NCBI GenBank assembly: GCA_031538895.1
Contig: JAVKLU010000018.1
Coordinates: 1 to 6,939, forward strand
DNA: 6,939 nt
DNA from: JAVKLU01 sp031538895
GTDB taxonomy: Bacteria > Pseudomonadota > Gammaproteobacteria > Burkholderiales > Burkholderiaceae
Direction: 5' to 3'
The position numbers and the translations under genes were made by a program. Shown here piece after piece: positions 5,616 through 6,939 of this stretch. Within the stretch, counting starts at the first letter, position 1, and the number at the start of each line of letters is the position of its first letter. The notes under the pieces were generated by a model. The model did no database searches. It was not told the origin of the DNA and worked only from the letters and a program-made list of their open reading frames with translations.

Positions 5616-5629
5616 CACGCTACTACTAA

Positions 5630-6178
5630 TCAGGTTTTTTCAACCTGACCAAACTCTAAATCAACCGGCGTTGCGCGACCAAAAATCGTTACCGAAATTC
5701 GCACGCGAGACTTGTCGTAATTAACCTCTTCAATGTGGCCATTAAAGTCAGCAAAAGGCCCCTCTTTCACCCGAACAGATTGGCCAATTTCATACATTGT
5801 TTTGGGTTTGGGTTTTTGCACTCCATCTTGCATTTGAATGCGAATTTTTTCGACATCGCTATAAGGAATCGCGGGCGGGCGATTGGTTTTTCCACCTAAA
5901 AAGCCGCTGACTTTATTGGTTTTTTTCACCAAGTGCCAAGTCTCGTCGCTCATTAACATCTCGACCAAAATATAGCCCGGGAAAAAACGCCGCTCGGTCA
6001 AAGCTTTTTGACCGTTTTTAACTTCCATCACCTCTTCGGTTGGCACCAAAATTTCACCAAATTGATGCGCGTAGGGAGAGGCTGCAATACGCTCCCTCAA
6101 GATACGCTCCACCGATTTTTCCATTCCGGAATAAACCTGTACAACATACCATTTTTTGCTTTCAACTTCTGTCGTCAT
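5630..6178 (-). CDS. nusG: Transcription termination/antitermination factor NusG
   Basis: NusG binds the RNA polymerase clamp through its N-terminal domain, suppresses pausing, and through its KOW domain contacts Rho or ribosomal protein S10. From the ATG at 6176-6178 the product is 182 residues (E. coli 181). The NGN domain (about 8-115) shows KKWYVVQVYSG and TERRFFPGYILVEM; the KOW domain (about 127-182) shows VRVKEGPFADFNG and the IFGRATPVDLEFGQVEKT end. The Phe of IFGR corresponds to E. coli F165 at the S10 contact. An in-frame TTG 11 codons upstream would add MKFIFAPYYSR, which has no counterpart in the family as I know it. Neither start has a clear Shine-Dalgarno; before the ATG is a pyrimidine-rich stretch. 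The start is therefore chosen by homology. secE lies 58 nt upstream. Confidence 0.96.
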   Translation of the reverse strand: MTTEVESKKWYVVQVYSGMEKSVERILRERIAASPYAHQFGEILVPTEEVMEVKNGQKALTERRFFPGYILVEMLMSDETWHLVKKTNKVSGFLGGKTNRPPAIPYSDVEKIRIQMQDGVQKPKPKTMYEIGQSVRVKEGPFADFNGHIEEVNYDKSRVRISVTIFGRATPVDLEFGQVEKT

Positions 6179-6236
6179 ACGCGAATAATAAGGGGCAAAA
6201 ATGAATTTCAAAAACAGCTAGGCAATCGGCGCAAAA

Positions 6237-6620
6237 TTAACGCCGCCAGCCCAAAATTAAATCGTATAAAACGTATTCCAAGGCTTTATCAGAAAACCAT
6301 AAAAAAGAAGCCACAATCAAAACAAAAACAAAAACAATACCGGTCATCTGAATGGCTTCTTTACGTGTTGGCCAAACCACTTTTTGAACCTCGCGCCAAG
6401 AATCACGACAAAACCGCAAAAACGTCCGCCCCGACTCTGAAAAAAACGCCAGCGCCAAAGCAATGACGATTCCACCAAACAGTCCCGCCAAACGAATCAG
6501 CGTCGCAGAGCCTGATAACAGGTAAAACGCCAGAACTCCCGCGAATAAAAATAGCATCGCTAAGGTAACGATGATTTTATCAACTTTTGGGTTGCGGTAT
6601 TCTTTTGATTCTTGATTCAT
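6237..6620 (-). CDS. secE: Preprotein translocase subunit SecE
   Basis: Essential inner-membrane subunit that clamps SecY in the SecYEG channel for protein export and membrane insertion. The product is 127 residues, the same length as E. coli SecE, with three membrane segments: about 15-35 (IIVTLAMLFLFAGVLAFYLL), 40-60 (LAGLFGGIVIALALAFF) and 92-110 (MTGIVFVFVLIVASFLWF). Between the second and third lies the amphipathic cytoplasmic helix with the conserved SWREVQKVVWPTRKEA (74-89), the functional core of the family. The ATG at 6618-6620 has AGGTG (6629-6633) 8 nt upstream. It lies between tRNA-Trp and nusG, its usual place; I see no strong promoter of its own, so it probably depends on transcription coming through tuf and the tRNA. 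Confidence 0.97.
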   Translation of the reverse strand: MNQESKEYRNPKVDKIIVTLAMLFLFAGVLAFYLLSGSATLIRLAGLFGGIVIALALAFFSESGRTFLRFCRDSWREVQKVVWPTRKEAIQMTGIVFVFVLIVASFLWFSDKALEYVLYDLILGWRR

Positions 6621-6685
6621 AAACTGAGCACCTATTCCTAATTATTCTCACGCCATCATGGACCCTTAAACCCTCGTGACCGCTA

Positions 6686-6761
6686 TGGCAGGGGCGGAGG
6701 GCATCGAACCCCCAACCTTCGGTTTTGGAGACCGACGCTCTGCCAATTGAGCTACACCCCT
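6686..6761 (-). tRNA. trpT: tRNA-Trp, anticodon CCA
   Basis: The 76-nt cloverleaf is complete: acceptor AGGGGTG/CGCCCCT (one U-G pair), D arm GCTC/GAGC with an 8-nt loop containing GG, anticodon stem TCGGT/ACCGA with loop CTCCAAA, variable AGGTT, T arm GGGGG/CCCTC (one G-U) with loop TTCGATG, discriminator G and an encoded 3' CCA (6686-6688). The anticodon CCA lies at 6726-6728. It resembles E. coli tRNA-Trp. It sits between tuf and secE in the same direction, 38 nt after tuf, so it is probably cut out of the tuf-secE transcript. Confidence 0.97.
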
Positions 6762-6799
6762 AGCAAATCACCCACCACTTAACCACCTAAGGTTGAAAC

Positions 6800-6939
6800 T
6801 TAAGCCGTAATTTTCGCAACGACGCCTGCACCAACGGTACGGCCACCTTCACGAATCGCGAATCGCAAACCTTCTTCCATCGCAATCGGCGCAATCAATT
6901 TCACCGAAATCGATACGTTATCACCAGGCATCACCATCT
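6800..6939 (-). CDS. tuf: Elongation factor Tu, C-terminal 45 residues (partial, cut by window end)
   Basis: EF-Tu carries aminoacyl-tRNA to the ribosomal A site as a GTP complex. Only the end of the third (beta-barrel) domain is present: MVMPGDNVSISVKLIAPIA then MEEGLRFAIREGGRTVGAGV and VAKITA, ending in TAA at 6800-6802. The phrase GLRFAIREGGRTVGAGVV is diagnostic. The first two bases of the window end (AG on the minus strand) finish a split codon, likely Glu. The gene lies upstream of tRNA-Trp and secE, so this is the copy in the tufB-type position; proteobacteria often have a second copy near rpsG-fusA. Confidence 0.97.
   Translation of the reverse strand, partial: MVMPGDNVSISVKLIAPIAMEEGLRFAIREGGRTVGAGVVAKITA

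Noticed and set aside
6008..6466. Plus-strand frame of 152 codons across nusG and secE
   Set aside because: It spans two real genes and their spacer on the other strand; its composition is that of a chance frame.
6621..6685. Possible secE promoter (TTTAAG, 18 nt, AATAAT on the minus strand)
   Set aside because: The -35 part matches the consensus at only three positions; this is within chance for AT-rich spacer.
1..6939. A novel accessory or defence system
   Set aside because: Every coding segment belongs to a core housekeeping cluster in its standard order. There are no foreign genes, transposase remnants, spacer-repeat arrays or attachment-site duplications.

Overview
The window is the classic bacterial transcription/translation supercluster, read entirely on the minus strand. 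In transcription order (right to left) it holds the 3' end of tuf (EF-Tu), tRNA-Trp(CCA), secE, nusG, rplK (L11), rplA (L1), rplJ (L10), rplL (L7/L12) and the first 921 codons of rpoB. Every protein gene is intact apart from the two cut by the window edges (tuf, rpoB). I found no mobile element, CRISPR array, plus-strand gene or accessory system.

The organism is most probably a betaproteobacterium. From memory, the RpoB, L10, L7/L12 and EF-Tu sequences look closer to betaproteobacterial than enterobacterial homologues (RpoB SLALYARLNEYGFLETPYRR and [20 protein letters not shown]; EF-Tu C-terminus). The order tuf-trpT-secE-nusG-rplKAJL-rpoB is usual in beta- and many gammaproteobacteria. Base composition is roughly balanced and A/T-leaning between genes, lower in GC than most Burkholderiales. 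I cannot name a genus.

Layout: 6800-6939 tuf end; 6686-6761 tRNA-Trp with encoded CCA; 6237-6620 secE; 5630-6178 nusG; 5508-5629 a structured rplK leader; 5076-5507 rplK and 4381-5073 rplA, 2 nt apart; 4061-4380 a 320-nt structured region that should hold the rplJ leader and probably a promoter; 3563-4060 rplJ; 3454-3562 a spacer with a strong hairpin; 3082-3453 rplL; 2764-3081 a 318-nt spacer with a good attenuator-type terminator, tandem repeats and more hairpins; 1-2763 rpoB, cut at the flap-tip helix.

The genes serve linked functions: EF-Tu delivers aminoacyl-tRNA to the L10/L12 stalk that sits on L11; NusG binds RNA polymerase (RpoB/RpoC) and can link it to the ribosome; SecE is part of the SecYEG translocon. 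In E. coli the equivalent operons are controlled by L1 on the rplKA mRNA, by the L10-L12 complex on the rplJL mRNA, and by partial termination plus RNase III cleavage between rplL and rpoB. The most interesting content here is non-coding: all four longer spacers from nusG to rpoB have structure fitting that scheme. The best are the pair of mutually exclusive stems before rplK and the terminator hairpin with seven U after rplL.
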